A stretch of DNA of 64,000 nucleotides from Clostridiales bacterium (lineage in GTDB: Bacteria > Bacillota > Clostridia > Oscillospirales > Oscillospiraceae), in NCBI GenBank assembly GCA_004555655.1, contig SFHJ01000005.1, forward strand, positions 16,991 through 80,990. Reading direction: 5' to 3'. Positions 36,092 through 45,398 of this stretch are shown one piece after another; position 1 is the first letter of the stretch; every line of letters begins with the position of its first letter. Under the pieces are notes generated by a model. It did no database searches. It had not been told where the DNA came from and saw nothing but the letters and a program-made list of their open reading frames with translations. The translations under genes were made by a program, and so were the position numbers.

Positions 36092-37900
36092 ATGACCGAT
36101 CTTTCCAAAATCCGCAATTTTTCCATCGTCGCGCACATCGATCACGGCAAATCCACGCTGGCTGACCGGCTGCTGGAGGAATGCAAGACCGTGGACAAGC
36201 GCGAGATGGCCGATCAGATCCTCGATTCGATGGACCTCGAGCGTGAGCGCGGCATCACCATCAAGGCCCGCGCCGTGCGGCTGGACTACCACGCCGACGA
36301 CGGGGAGGACTATGTGCTGAACCTCATCGACACCCCGGGCCACGTGGACTTCAACTACGAGGTCTCGCGCAGCTTATCCGCCTGTGAGGGCGCGGTGCTG
36401 GTCGTGGACGCCTCGCAGGGCATCGAGGCCCAGACGCTGGCAAACACGTATCTTGCCATCGACAACAATCTGGAGGTTCTTCCCGTCATCAACAAAATTG
36501 ACCTGCCTGCCGCCCGTCCCGAGGAGGTCAAGCACGAGATTGAAGACGTCATCGGCATCCCCGCGCTCGACGCGCCGGAAATTTCCGCCAAGAACGGCAT
36601 CAACATCCATGCGGTGCTGGAAATGATCGTGCAGGGCGTTCCCGCGCCCAGGGGCTCGCGTGAAGCGCCCCTGCAGTGCCTGATCTTTGACAGCCAGTAT
36701 GATTCCTACCGCGGCGCGATCGTCTACCTGCGCGTCATGCAGGGCGTGGTGCGCCCCGGCATGGACATCAGAATGATGGCCACCGGCGCTGTGTATAAGG
36801 TCGTGGAGGTCGGCTATCTGCATCCGTTCGGGATGCGTCCGGCCGAAGCGCTCGGCGCGGGCGAGGTCGGCTATCTCACGGCTTCCATCAAGACCGTCTC
36901 CGACACGCGCGTAGGCGACACCATTACATCCGTTGAAAATCCCGCGCCCGAGGCGCTGCCCGGCTACAAGCAGGCGCAGCCCATGGTCTTCTCGGGCGTG
37001 TATCCCGCCGACGGCTCCAAGTACGGCGATCTGCGCGACGCGCTGGAAAAGCTGAAGCTCAACGACGCGTCGATGAGCTACACACAGGAAAACTCCATCG
37101 CGCTGGGCTTCGGCTTCCGCTGCGGCTTTTTGGGTCTTTTGCACATGGAGATTATCCTCGAACGGCTGGAGCGCGAGTATAACCTCGATCTCATCACCAC
37201 CGCGCCGAACGTCGTGTACAAGATCACCAAGACCGACGGCTCGGTCGTGGACGTCTACACCCCGCTCAACTACCCCGACCCGGCCGAGATCGAGCACGCG
37301 GAGGAGCCGTATGCCAAGGTGAATCTCATTGCTCCGCCCGAATATGTCGGCGCGATTATGGATTTGTGCACCAACCGCCGCGGCGAGTTCAAGGACATGC
37401 AGTACCTCGACCCCACGCGCGTGGAGCTGCACTACTCGATGCCGCTGAACGAGATTATCTATGACTTCTTTGACGCGCTCAAGTCGCGCACGCGCGGCTA
37501 CGGATCTTTGGATTATGAGCTGGAGGGCTACCGTCCGTCGAAGCTCGTCAAGCTCGATATTCTTTTAAACGGCGAGATCGTCGACGCGCTCAGCTTCATC
37601 CTCTTTGCCGACAACGCGTACACAAGAGCCAGGAAGATCTGTGAAAAGCTGAAAGAGAACATTCCGCGCCAGATGTTTGAGATTCCCGTACAGGCGGCCA
37701 TCGGCGGCAAGATCATCGCGCGCGAGACCATCAAGGCCCTGCGCAAGGACGTTCTGGCCAAGTGCTACGGCGGCGATATCACGCGCAAAAAGAAGCTGCT
37801 GGAAAAGCAGAAAGAGGGCAAAAAGCGCATGCGCACGTTCGGCACCGTCAGCGTGCCGTCTGAGGCGTTCATGGCCGTTTTGAAGCTGGACGAAGAATAA
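36092..37900 (+). CDS. lepA: Elongation factor 4 (LepA)
   Basis: Ribosome-binding translational GTPase, 602 residues. G1 is VAHIDHGKSTLADRLLE, G2/G3 are RGITIKARAV and DTPGHVDFNYE, and G4 is INKIDLP. LepA-specific domains follow: GFRCGFLGLLHMEI and the C-terminal KKKLLEKQKEGKKRM. GAGGAG precedes ATG 36092. Together with hemW it forms the common lepA-hemW pair. Confidence 0.98.
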   Translation: MTDLSKIRNFSIVAHIDHGKSTLADRLLEECKTVDKREMADQILDSMDLERERGITIKARAVRLDYHADDGEDYVLNLIDTPGHVDFNYEVSRSLSACEGAVLVVDASQGIEAQTLANTYLAIDNNLEVLPVINKIDLPAARPEEVKHEIEDVIGIPALDAPEISAKNGINIHAVLEMIVQGVPAPRGSREAPLQCLIFDSQYDSYRGAIVYLRVMQGVVRPGMDIRMMATGAVYKVVEVGYLHPFGMRPAEALGAGEVGYLTASIKTVSDTRVGDTITSVENPAPEALPGYKQAQPMVFSGVYPADGSKYGDLRDALEKLKLNDASMSYTQENSIALGFGFRCGFLGLLHMEIILERLEREYNLDLITTAPNVVYKITKTDGSVVDVYTPLNYPDPAEIEHAEEPYAKVNLIAPPEYVGAIMDLCTNRRGEFKDMQYLDPTRVELHYSMPLNEIIYDFFDALKSRTRGYGSLDYELEGYRPSKLVKLDILLNGEIVDALSFILFADNAYTRARKICEKLKENIPRQMFEIPVQAAIGGKIIARETIKALRKDVLAKCYGGDITRKKKLLEKQKEGKKRMRTFGTVSVPSEAFMAVLKLDEE

Positions 37901-37912
37901 GGAGGTGCAGCG

Positions 37913-39112
37913 ATGGCAATCCTTCCCGTTGTGGAAACAAAAAAGAAAACGCTCGGGATTTATGTGCACATCCCGTTCTGCCGCAGCAAATGCGAATACT
38001 GCGACTTCTATTCCATTGGCGGCGCGCGCAACAAGGATCTGATGGAGCGCTATCTCGACGCGACCGTCGCACACATCCGCGAGACCGCGCCTGCCGCGCC
38101 CGGCTACGAGGTCGACACCGTCTATTTTGGCGGCGGCACGCCGTCGTTTTTTGGCGCGCGCGGCTTAAGCCGGCTCTTTGCCGAGATCGACCGCCGCTTC
38201 AACGTCAGCCGCGACGCTGAGGTCACGTTTGAGGCGAACCCCGACTCCGTGACGCTGCCGATGCTCATGAGCCTGCGGCGCGCAGGCTTCAACCGCATCT
38301 CCATCGGCGTACAGAGTGACCTCGACGAGCAGCTCAAGGCGCTCGGCCGGCCGCACAACTACAAGCAGGCGCAGCAGGCCGTGTCGCTGGCGCGCCGCGC
38401 GGGCTTTGACAACGTGTCGGTCGATCTGATGTTCGGCCTTCCCAATCAGAGCCGCGAACAGTGGATGCAGACGCTGCGCCACGTCATTGACCTCAAGGCC
38501 GACCACATCTCCTGCTACGGGCTCAAGGTCGAGCCGGGTACGAAGCTCTATGAGTACCAGAACTGTGCAAATCTGCCCGACGACGACGCGCAGGCCGATA
38601 TGTATTTCTACGCTGTCGAGACGCTCGAATCCTTTGGCTACAAGCAGTACGAGATCTCCAACTTCGCCAAGGACGGCTATATCTGCCGGCACAACATGAA
38701 ATACTGGGTGGGCGACGAGTATCTGGGCTTCGGCCCGTGCGCCGCGTCCGACTTTGCCGGCAAGCGCTTCACCATCGAGGCTGACCTTGAAAAATACATC
38801 ACGGGCGTAATGAACAAGGGCGTCATCCTGAGCGAATGTGAGACCGTGCCGCTGCGCGAACGCGCGGGCGAATATCTGATGCTGCGGCTGCGCACGGTCG
38901 ACGGCGTGGAGGAGGGCGAGTATACGCGCTCGTTTTTGCTGCCGTTCAAGCCGATTGAAAAGGTGCTGCTCGATCTGCAGAAGCAGGATCTGACGGTTCT
39001 GTCCAACGGCCGCTGGCGGCTCACGCCCAAGGGCTTCATGGTGTCAAACTCCATTCTTGTCCGGCTGCTCGACGAGCAGCAGCGCTCCAAGCCGCTGGCA
39101 CAGAAACGCTGA
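37913..39112 (+). CDS. hemW: Radical SAM heme chaperone HemW
   Basis: A 399-residue radical-SAM protein related to oxygen-independent coproporphyrinogen oxidase. The cluster motif is FCRSKCEYCDFYS (CxxxCxYC, about 22-34). GGGTPS and GVQSDLDEQLKALGRPHNY follow, plus a C-terminal HemN domain with REDG-type variant regions. HemW-type proteins carry heme rather than decarboxylate coproporphyrinogen. It starts 12 bases after lepA with AGGAGGTG upstream. Confidence 0.93.
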   Translation: MAILPVVETKKKTLGIYVHIPFCRSKCEYCDFYSIGGARNKDLMERYLDATVAHIRETAPAAPGYEVDTVYFGGGTPSFFGARGLSRLFAEIDRRFNVSRDAEVTFEANPDSVTLPMLMSLRRAGFNRISIGVQSDLDEQLKALGRPHNYKQAQQAVSLARRAGFDNVSVDLMFGLPNQSREQWMQTLRHVIDLKADHISCYGLKVEPGTKLYEYQNCANLPDDDAQADMYFYAVETLESFGYKQYEISNFAKDGYICRHNMKYWVGDEYLGFGPCAASDFAGKRFTIEADLEKYITGVMNKGVILSECETVPLRERAGEYLMLRLRTVDGVEEGEYTRSFLLPFKPIEKVLLDLQKQDLTVLSNGRWRLTPKGFMVSNSILVRLLDEQQRSKPLAQKR

Positions 39113-39319
39113 TCTGCCGGCGAAAATCCCTTCGGGCTTTTCCGCCAATGAAGCTGCGCCCTGCTGTTGACCCTGCCGCAGCCGGGCCCGGCGAAGCAGG
39201 CCGGCCGCGGAGCGGCAGCGCACGGAAGCAAACGTGCTTTGCTCCGACGGGCGGCGCCGCAGGCTGCAGGTCCATGATCGAAAAGGACGGAAGGTCTATT
39301 GCAATCAGATAAAAAAGAA
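39113..39319. other. Intergenic region with hairpins, no gene seen
   Basis: About 200 bases after hemW contain a GC-rich stem with a TTCG-type loop (about 39119-39147) and a second imperfect inverted repeat around AAGCAAACGTGCTTTGCT (about 39222-39246). No DnaA-box cluster was seen, although rpmH often lies next to the origin. Confidence 0.5.
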
Positions 39320-39349
39320 TTGACAAAACCAGCCCCTATCCGGTATAAT
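39320..39349 (+). promoter_or_regulatory. rpmH-rnpA promoter
   Basis: TTGACA (39320-39325) and TATAAT (39344-39349), both consensus, with an 18-base spacer, about 90 bases before rpmH. Confidence 0.9.
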
Positions 39350-39439
39350 ATAAGTCGTATGTTCTACGGAATATGAAACACGAGTTGCTGCGGCTGCATT
39401 TGCAGCTGTTGAGCATAATTTATCAGGAGGTGTAAGAAA

Positions 39440-39580
39440 ATGTCCACTGTTCGTACCTATCAGCCCAAGAAGCGTCAGAGATCCAAGGTTCACGGCTTCC
39501 GCAAGAGAATGGCTACCGCCAACGGCCGTAAGGTTCTCGCCCGCCGCCGTGCCAAGGGCAGAGCCAAGCTGTCCGCGTAA
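39440..39580 (+). CDS. rpmH: 50S ribosomal protein L34
   Basis: A 46-residue, highly basic ribosomal protein of the large subunit. It reads MSTVRTYQPKKRQRSKVHGF, then RKRMATANGRKVLARRRAKG and ends RAKLSA. AGGAGGTG precedes the ATG at good spacing. It heads rpmH-rnpA-yidD-yidC-jag, the classical order. Confidence 0.98.
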   Translation: MSTVRTYQPKKRQRSKVHGFRKRMATANGRKVLARRRAKGRAKLSA

Positions 39581-39694
39581 TCGCCGCGCAGCCATGGCCG
39601 CATATACCGCTCAGAATGAGCCATAGGGGTGAATGGAAGCAGTTCTGTTCGCCCCATCTGTTTATCAGGGCTCAGGCCCAAAAGAGGCGCAGCT

Positions 39695-40045
39695 ATGCAG
39701 TTTTCCAAATCCCTCAAACTCAATCACATCTTCCGCCGTCTCTACCGCAAGGGCGCGTCCTGCGCCAACGCCTGTCTTGTGCTCTACTGCCGCAAAAACG
39801 GCAGCGCGGAAAACCGGATCGGCCTCACAGTCGGGGCCAAGCTCGGCCATGCCGTGCACCGCAACCGGCTGCGCCGCCGTCTGCGCGAGATCTACCGGCT
39901 GCATGAGCAGCAGTTCGCCCGGGGCTATGACATCGTCGTCGTCGCGCGCAGCCGCGCAATGCAGGCCGACTACCGCCAGCTCGAGCGCGCGTATCTCACG
40001 CTTGCCGCCAGGCTTGGCATCTACCATCCGGAGGACGAGGGATGA
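39695..40045 (+). CDS. rnpA: Ribonuclease P protein component
   Basis: Protein subunit of RNase P, which trims the 5' ends of pre-tRNAs. It has 116 residues from ATG 39695. The fold starts SLKLNHIFRRLYRKGAS and has the RNR signature HRNRLRRRLREIYRLHEQQ at about 54-72. An upstream in-frame start would add an unrelated tail. It overlaps yidD by 4 bases. Confidence 0.96.
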   Translation: MQFSKSLKLNHIFRRLYRKGASCANACLVLYCRKNGSAENRIGLTVGAKLGHAVHRNRLRRRLREIYRLHEQQFARGYDIVVVARSRAMQADYRQLERAYLTLAARLGIYHPEDEG

Positions 40046-40254
40046 AACGCGTCTTTTTATGGCTCATTCGATTCTATCAGCGCAGCATTTCACCGGCCTT
40101 CCCGCCGCGCTGCCGGTTTTCTCCGACGTGCTCGCAGTACGCGCTGGAGGCAATCGAGCGATACGGCGTTTGGAGGGGCGGCTGGCTTGCGTGTAAGCGG
40201 CTTCTGCGCTGCAATCCCTTTTATAAGGGCGATTACTTTGACCCTGTGCCGTAA
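40042..40254 (+). CDS. yidD: Membrane protein insertion efficiency factor YidD
   Basis: A 70-residue protein: MKRVFLWLIRFYQRSISPAF then PPRCRFSPTCSQYALEAIER, with the conserved cysteines and the ending NPFYKGDYFDPVP. It assists YidC-dependent membrane insertion. The start lies inside the end of rnpA (ATGA overlap), so it is translationally coupled. Confidence 0.96.
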   Translation: MKRVFLWLIRFYQRSISPAFPPRCRFSPTCSQYALEAIERYGVWRGGWLACKRLLRCNPFYKGDYFDPVP

Positions 40255-40257
40255 AAC

Positions 40258-40282
40258 GGCGCGCGTGCGCGCCGGTTTTTTT
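40258..40282 (+). terminator. Weak terminator-like hairpin between yidD and yidC
   Basis: GGCGCGC/GCGCGCC followed by GG and seven T residues. The stem is short, so partial read-through into yidC is likely. Confidence 0.5.
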
Positions 40283-40311
40283 GGCATCCGTTACAATGGA
40301 GGAGTTTACCA

Positions 40312-41679
40312 ATGAAAAGATTTCTGGCTCTGCTGCTTGTCGTTCTGCTTGCAGTCAGTCTGGCCGCGTGCGTAGCCGCGCCCAGCGGCGTGTCGGACGA
40401 GTATTCTTCGATGGAGCCCGCCGCTGCCGCCGAGGCCGCCGCTGAAGCCACCCAGGACAAAACCAGCATTTCCGACATTATCCGCGTTCCGTTCGGCTAC
40501 CTGCTCGACTGGCTGCACGCGTTCTGCAAGAACTATGGCGTGGCGCTGATTCTGTTCTCGCTGATCGTCAAGCTCGTGCTGCTGCCCATGGGCATCAAGA
40601 GCAAGAAGAGCATGCTGAAAATGTCGCGCATGTCGCCGCTTGTCAAGTCGCTCGAGGCCAAATACGGCGACGACAAGCAGAAATACCAGCAGGAGGTCAT
40701 GGCACTGTATAAAGAAGAGGGCGTGTCCACCACAGGCGGCTGTCTGTGGTCGTTCCTGCCGCTTCTGATCATGCTGCCGCTGTACTACGTCATCCGCGAG
40801 CCCATCACCTACATGCTGCACAACGCGCGCTCCGTCTCTGCCGCCATCGTGGCGTTCATGCAGGCCAAGGGCGTCGATCTGGGCGCCAACGCCTACTATG
40901 CGCAGCTGGCCGCCGCCGGCCATATCGGCGAATTCGCTGAGGAGCTCAAGAGCATCGCCGTCACGGCGAATGCCAACCTCGCTACTTTCAATTTCTCGTT
41001 CCTGGGCGTCGATCTGGCCGCGATTCCGTCTTTCAAGTTCTGGACGATGCACGACTGGTCGGAGATCGGCCTGTTCCTGCTGCCGATCCTTTCGGCCGGC
41101 CTGCAGGTCGTGTCCATGTTCATCAGCCAGAAGATGAACAACCAGGTCGCAACCAACGCCGACGGCGAAAAGGACGCCGAGGCCGCAAAGGCCGCCAACC
41201 AGACAAATATGACCATGATGCTGATGATGCCGCTGATGTCTTTGTGGATCGGCTTCTCGATGCCGGCAGCGCTGTCGCTGTACTGGATCGCGCAGGGCCT
41301 GTTCTCCACCATCCAGGACGTCATCCTAACCAAGCATTACAGCAAGGTCTATGACCGCGAGGACGCTGAGCGTCAGGCCCGTGCCGCAGAGCGCCGTGCC
41401 GAGGAGGCCGAACGGGAGCGTCAGCGCCAGCTGCGCCGCGAGCAGAATCCCGACGGCATCATGGACAACGTCAGCAAGAAGAAGCTGAAGCAGCAGGAAA
41501 AAGAGGCCGCCGAGAAGGCCGCCAGAGAATACGCCGCGAAGAAGAATCCCACTGCCGCTGCGGAAGAAACGGCAGAGCGTCCGCTCTCCGGCGACCCCGA
41601 GCGTCCGTATTGCCGCGGCCGCGCGTATAAGGCCGACCGCTACCGCAAGGGTGCTTCGGCGGAAGAAAGCGAGGAGTAA
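40312..41679 (+). CDS. yidC: Membrane protein insertase YidC (lipoprotein type)
   Basis: A 455-residue insertase of the YidC/Oxa1/SpoIIIJ family. A lipoprotein signal peptide MKRFLALLLVVLLAVSLAAC gives a lipidated cysteine at residue 20. The core has the family's five membrane segments, with VALILFSLIVKLVLLPMGIK and the basic MLKMSRMSPLVKSLEAKYGD in the cytoplasmic hairpin. A long basic/acidic C-terminal tail is characteristic of ribosome-binding Gram-positive homologues. Confidence 0.95.
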   Translation: MKRFLALLLVVLLAVSLAACVAAPSGVSDEYSSMEPAAAAEAAAEATQDKTSISDIIRVPFGYLLDWLHAFCKNYGVALILFSLIVKLVLLPMGIKSKKSMLKMSRMSPLVKSLEAKYGDDKQKYQQEVMALYKEEGVSTTGGCLWSFLPLLIMLPLYYVIREPITYMLHNARSVSAAIVAFMQAKGVDLGANAYYAQLAAAGHIGEFAEELKSIAVTANANLATFNFSFLGVDLAAIPSFKFWTMHDWSEIGLFLLPILSAGLQVVSMFISQKMNNQVATNADGEKDAEAAKAANQTNMTMMLMMPLMSLWIGFSMPAALSLYWIAQGLFSTIQDVILTKHYSKVYDREDAERQARAAERRAEEAERERQRQLRREQNPDGIMDNVSKKKLKQQEKEAAEKAAREYAAKKNPTAAAEETAERPLSGDPERPYCRGRAYKADRYRKGASAEESEE

Positions 41680-41687
41680 GGTTTCAC

Positions 41688-42671
41688 ATGGAAAAGTTTA
41701 TTACCGCAACCGGAAAGACCATCGATCTGGCCATCGCCGCCGCGCTTGAGCAGCTCGGCATGGACCGCGACAGCGTCTCGGTTGAAGTTCTGGAAAATCC
41801 CAAATCGGGCTTTCTTGGCATCGGCGCGCAGCCGGCCAAGATCAAGGTGACCTACGAGGTGCCCGACGAGCAGCCCGCCGCGCCGGCGCCCGCCCTCTCC
41901 AGCGCATCGCGCAGCAAGCCAAAGAAGGCCGCGCCTGCCGCTGGGAACGCCCCCCGGGTCATCGCCCCGGCGGCTGAGCCCGCCCCGCGTGTAATTGCGC
42001 CTGCGCCCCCTGCGCAGCCCAAGCCGCAGCAGCCGAAGTCTGATGCGCCGCGCGCACCGAAGGCCGACAAGCCGCGTCCGGAGCGCCGTGAAAACCGCAG
42101 GCCGCAGCAGCCGAAGCCCGCAGAGAAAAAGCCGGTTGAAAAAAAGCCCGCTGCGCCCGCCGAGCCAAAGGCCTACGCACCCGCGCAGCCCGGCTCTGTC
42201 GAGGAGACGATCGAGGTCTTTGTGAAGGGCCTGCTTGAGCACATGGGCTCTGACGCCGTGCCGCACGCCGTGAAAAACGCGGATGAGAGCTATATGGTCG
42301 ACCTCGTCGGCGAAAATCTTGGCATCCTGATCGGCCGCCGCGGCGAGACGCTCGACGCCATCCAGCATCTGACCAACTACGCCGTCAACCGCGGCCAGAA
42401 CAAGCGCGTACGCATCAACGTCGACGCCGAGAACTACCGCCGCAAGCGCGAGGAATCGCTGCAGCGGCTGGCGCAGAAGGTCGCGGGCAAGGTCGTCAAG
42501 TACCGCCGCAACATCACGCTTGAGCCGATGAACGCCTATGAGCGCCATGTGATCCATGCAGCGCTGCAGGAGTATCCGGACGTGACCACCTACTCCACCG
42601 GCACCGAGCCCAACCGCCGTATCGTCGTGGCCTACAGCCGCTATAAGAATACGGAGTTTGAAGAAAAGTGA
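41688..42671 (+). CDS. khpB: RNA-binding protein Jag/KhpB (EloR)
   Basis: A 327-residue RNA-binding protein. The Jag-N domain (about 1-55) has KSGFLGIGAQPAKIKV. A long Pro/Ala/Lys linker spans about 60-165. A KH domain carries GENLGILIGRRGETLDAIQH (GxxG as GRRG), and an R3H domain is at the end (MNAYERHVIHAALQ). It regulates cell elongation in related bacteria and is linked to yidC here as usual. Confidence 0.95.
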   Translation: MEKFITATGKTIDLAIAAALEQLGMDRDSVSVEVLENPKSGFLGIGAQPAKIKVTYEVPDEQPAAPAPALSSASRSKPKKAAPAAGNAPRVIAPAAEPAPRVIAPAPPAQPKPQQPKSDAPRAPKADKPRPERRENRRPQQPKPAEKKPVEKKPAAPAEPKAYAPAQPGSVEETIEVFVKGLLEHMGSDAVPHAVKNADESYMVDLVGENLGILIGRRGETLDAIQHLTNYAVNRGQNKRVRINVDAENYRRKREESLQRLAQKVAGKVVKYRRNITLEPMNAYERHVIHAALQEYPDVTTYSTGTEPNRRIVVAYSRYKNTEFEEK

Positions 42672-42679
42672 CGTTCCCC

Positions 42680-42715
42680 GCAAGCCGCCGCAGGTTTCTG
42701 CGGCGGCTTTTTTTC
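42680..42715 (+). terminator. Terminator of the rpmH-jag operon
   Basis: An 11-bp perfect stem AGCCGCCGCAG/CTGCGGCGGCT (42684-42694 with 42699-42709) followed by a run of T residues to 42715. Confidence 0.93.
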
Positions 42716-42851
42716 GCGCAAACGGCCCGGTTGGCGTGAATTGCCGGCCGCAGAATCTTTCATTTTCCCGTCGGCAGGCACATGAAACCCGTCGAATTCT
42801 GCATGAATTTGAATTGTGTCCGTCATGCAAAAATATTTTTTGCAATACCTC

Positions 42852-42880
42852 TTGCAAAATTTCTCCAAATGCACTATACT
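42852..42880 (+). promoter_or_regulatory. Promoter of the YitT-family gene
   Basis: TTGCAA (42852-42857) and TATACT (42875-42880), spacer 17, 39 bases before ATG 42920. Confidence 0.75.
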
Positions 42881-42919
42881 CGCCAACGGAAATTGCCGGC
42901 AAGCCCGGCTGGATGGGAG

Positions 42920-43828
42920 ATGGCTGCATTGCACAAGTCCGTGGGAAGGATCATCAAAAGCTACGCCATTGTCGTTGCGCTCGCCGTGGTAATGGGTTTG
43001 AGCTATGAGCTGTTCGTCTTTCCCAATTCGTTCGCACCTGCCGGCATCAACGGCATTGCCACAATGGTGCAGTATCTGTTTCACCTGAATATCGGTTATT
43101 TTTCTCTGATCGTCAATGCGCCGCTTGTGGTGCTGGCATGGTTCATGGTGGGGCATGAGTTTGCCTGTAAGAACGCCGTGTTCATTCTCACGTTCTCCGC
43201 GGCCACGCTGCTGCTGGGGCGTGTCGATCTGAGCGCCTACGTCTACCACACGGAAAACGGCACGTCGGCCATTCTTGGGCCTGTAACAGCGGGTGTCATC
43301 TCCGGCGCGATCTACGGTCTTGTCATCCGGCAGGGCGGCTCAACCGGCGGCACGGATATCGTCGCCGCCTGTGTGCGCTGCCGCCGGCCGGAATACAGCC
43401 TTGTGTGGATGATCTTCGCGCTGAACGCATCGGTGGCTGTCATCTCCTATTTTGTCTACGACTGCAAGTTTGAGCCGGTCATTTTGTGCCTGCTCTACTG
43501 CTACCTCAGCTCGCGCATCAGCGACGCCATTCTGAAGGGCGGCCAGCGCGCGCTCAAGTTTGAGGTCGTGACTGAACACGCGGACGCGCTTTCGCAGCTC
43601 TTGCTGCGCGAGCTGCACCACGGCGTAACCGTCATCCCTGCACACGGCATGTACTCCGGTCATACGAAGCAGCTGCTCATCTGTGTGGTGAACCGCCACC
43701 AGATCGTGGCGTTCCACCGCGCGCTCAGCCAGTTCCCTGACACCTTTGCCTATATCACCGAGGTCAATGAGACCGTCGGCAACTTCAAAAAGATACATAC
43801 ACCGCCCACACAGGCGGCAAAGAAATAA
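42920..43828 (+). CDS. YitT family membrane protein
   Basis: A 302-residue protein. Five or six transmembrane segments cover about 15-190 (IVVALAVVMGLSYELFVFPN, then GINGIATMV), with GGSTGGTDIVA in a loop. A C-terminal cytoplasmic DUF2179 domain holds VTVIPAHGMYSGHTKQLLIC and ITEVNETVGNFKKIH. Function in transport is suspected but unproven. The start is uncertain: ATG 42920 abuts GGGAG too closely, and TTG 42929 has better spacing; both lie after the promoter. Confidence 0.87.
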   Translation: MAALHKSVGRIIKSYAIVVALAVVMGLSYELFVFPNSFAPAGINGIATMVQYLFHLNIGYFSLIVNAPLVVLAWFMVGHEFACKNAVFILTFSAATLLLGRVDLSAYVYHTENGTSAILGPVTAGVISGAIYGLVIRQGGSTGGTDIVAACVRCRRPEYSLVWMIFALNASVAVISYFVYDCKFEPVILCLLYCYLSSRISDAILKGGQRALKFEVVTEHADALSQLLLRELHHGVTVIPAHGMYSGHTKQLLICVVNRHQIVAFHRALSQFPDTFAYITEVNETVGNFKKIHTPPTQAAKK

Positions 43829-43856
43829 CCGCACCGCAAAATTCATACGCTTATCC

Positions 43857-43885
43857 GTGACATTTCCCGCCAGATATGCTATGCT
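43857..43885 (+). promoter_or_regulatory. Promoter of the tandem aldolase gene
   Basis: GTGACA (43857-43862) and TATGCT (43880-43885), spacer 17, about 48 bases before the TTG start. Confidence 0.65.
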
Positions 43886-43932
43886 GTTTACAGTTTTATG
43901 ACACAGATAAATGACACACGGAGGCGAGCTTT

Positions 43933-45225
43933 TTGAACATCCAATATATCCACCCCGCCGATCAGCTGGTCATGTTCATGCAGCGCATTTACGACAAGGG
44001 CCTGACGACCACCTCAGGCGGCAATCTGTCCATCATGGACACTGATGGCAACATCTGGATCACGCCGGCCAGCGTGGACAAGGGCACGCTGAGCCGCAGG
44101 GATATCATCTGCGTCCGCCCCGACGGCACCTGTGAAGGCCCGCACAAGCCCTCGTCCGAGCTGCCGTTCCACCAGTCGGTATACAGGCTGCGGCCCGACC
44201 TCAAGGCCGTTCTGCACGCGCACCCGCCTGCGCTGGTGGCGTTCTCCATCGTGCGCAAGGTGCCGGATCTTGATCTCATCACTTCGGTGCGGCGCGTCTG
44301 CCCGGACGTGCGCATCGCCAAATACGATGTGCCCGGCAGTGAAGCGCTCGGAGAGAAGATCGGCACGGTCTTTGCCGCCGGCTGTGACATCGCAATTCTG
44401 GAAAACCACGGCGTATGTGTCGGCGCACCGGACATGTTCACAGCGTTCCAGCGCTTTGAGACGCTCAACTACGCGGCAGAGCTCGAGATTCAGGCCAGAC
44501 GCATCGGTACTGTGCGCGCCCTCCCAGCCGAGGCCTACCGCCTCTCAGAGACGAACCACCACACCAAGATGGACGGCTTCATCCCGCGCTCATACTCGTC
44601 TGAGGAGCTCTCTGCCCGGCGCGACATGATTACGCTCATCAAGCGCTCATACCGCATGGGGCTGTTCACGGCCACGCACGGCACCTACTCGGTGCGCTTG
44701 TCAGACGACAGCTTCCTCATTACGCCGTTTGGCCGTGACCGTGCGTATCTGGAAGAGGAGGACCTTGTACGCGTCAAGGATGACATGAAGGAGCTCGGCA
44801 AGACGCCCTCGCGGGCAGTGCAGCTGCATGCGCGCATCTACCGCAACAATTCCGGGATACGCGCCATCCTGCAGGCGCACCCCGTACACGCGATGGCATT
44901 CGCCGTGACGGACGCAGAATTTGACCCGCGCACCATCCCGGAGAGCTACGTTTTGCTGCGCGACATCAGGAAGCTGTCCTACCGCCAGTTCTATACCGGC
45001 CCCGAGCAGACCTCGCGCATGTTTGGCCCGGCAGTGCCCGCCATCATGGTCGAGAACGACTGCGTGATCGTCACAGGCGCGTCGCTGCTGCAGGCGTTTG
45101 ACCGGCTTGAGGTGCTGGAATCCACCGCGCATTCCATCATCGACAGCGGCCCGCTTGGCAAAATCGTCCATATCACAAGCAGCGAGGTCGAGGATCTGAA
45201 AATTGCCTTTCATCTGGAGGGATAA
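43933..45225 (+). CDS. Tandem class II aldolase/adducin-domain protein
   Basis: A 430-residue protein made of two successive class II aldolase/adducin domains. Domain 1 (about 5-205) has TTSGGNLSIMDTDGNIWITP and the metal-binding VLHAHPPALVAFS. Domain 2 (about 222-425) has ATHGTYSVRLSDDSFLITPF and ILQAHPVHAMAF. Both retain the HxH zinc pair, so both could be active. Such enzymes handle sugar phosphates (fuculose-, rhamnulose- or ribulose-phosphate); the substrate is not determinable. Starts at TTG 43933 with GGAGGC upstream. It is flanked by its own promoter and terminator. Confidence 0.85.
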   Translation: MNIQYIHPADQLVMFMQRIYDKGLTTTSGGNLSIMDTDGNIWITPASVDKGTLSRRDIICVRPDGTCEGPHKPSSELPFHQSVYRLRPDLKAVLHAHPPALVAFSIVRKVPDLDLITSVRRVCPDVRIAKYDVPGSEALGEKIGTVFAAGCDIAILENHGVCVGAPDMFTAFQRFETLNYAAELEIQARRIGTVRALPAEAYRLSETNHHTKMDGFIPRSYSSEELSARRDMITLIKRSYRMGLFTATHGTYSVRLSDDSFLITPFGRDRAYLEEEDLVRVKDDMKELGKTPSRAVQLHARIYRNNSGIRAILQAHPVHAMAFAVTDAEFDPRTIPESYVLLRDIRKLSYRQFYTGPEQTSRMFGPAVPAIMVENDCVIVTGASLLQAFDRLEVLESTAHSIIDSGPLGKIVHITSSEVEDLKIAFHLEG

Positions 45226-45318
45226 GGCCAGGGGCTGCGGGCGTTTTGCTCCGGCAGAAGCGTCTGTGCGCTCCCCTGCCCGTCTGCCGCAAATCCCCAG
45301 CCGGTAAAGCAAATATGA

Positions 45319-45351
45319 AAAATGGCTGCCCGTCGGGCAGCCATTTTTTTA
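45319..45351 (+). terminator. Terminator downstream of the tandem aldolase gene
   Basis: A 13-bp stem (45319-45331 with 45335-45347, loop GTC), ending in a run of seven T residues. Confidence 0.9.
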
Positions 45352-45398
45352 TTCCGATACAGCTCGCCTGAAATATTTTCCGGCGCATGAACGGTTTC

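Noticed and set aside
34229..36343. A 704-codon open frame antisense to the PBP2 gene
   Set aside because: PBP2 on the plus strand has all three transpeptidase motifs; the antisense frame is compositional.
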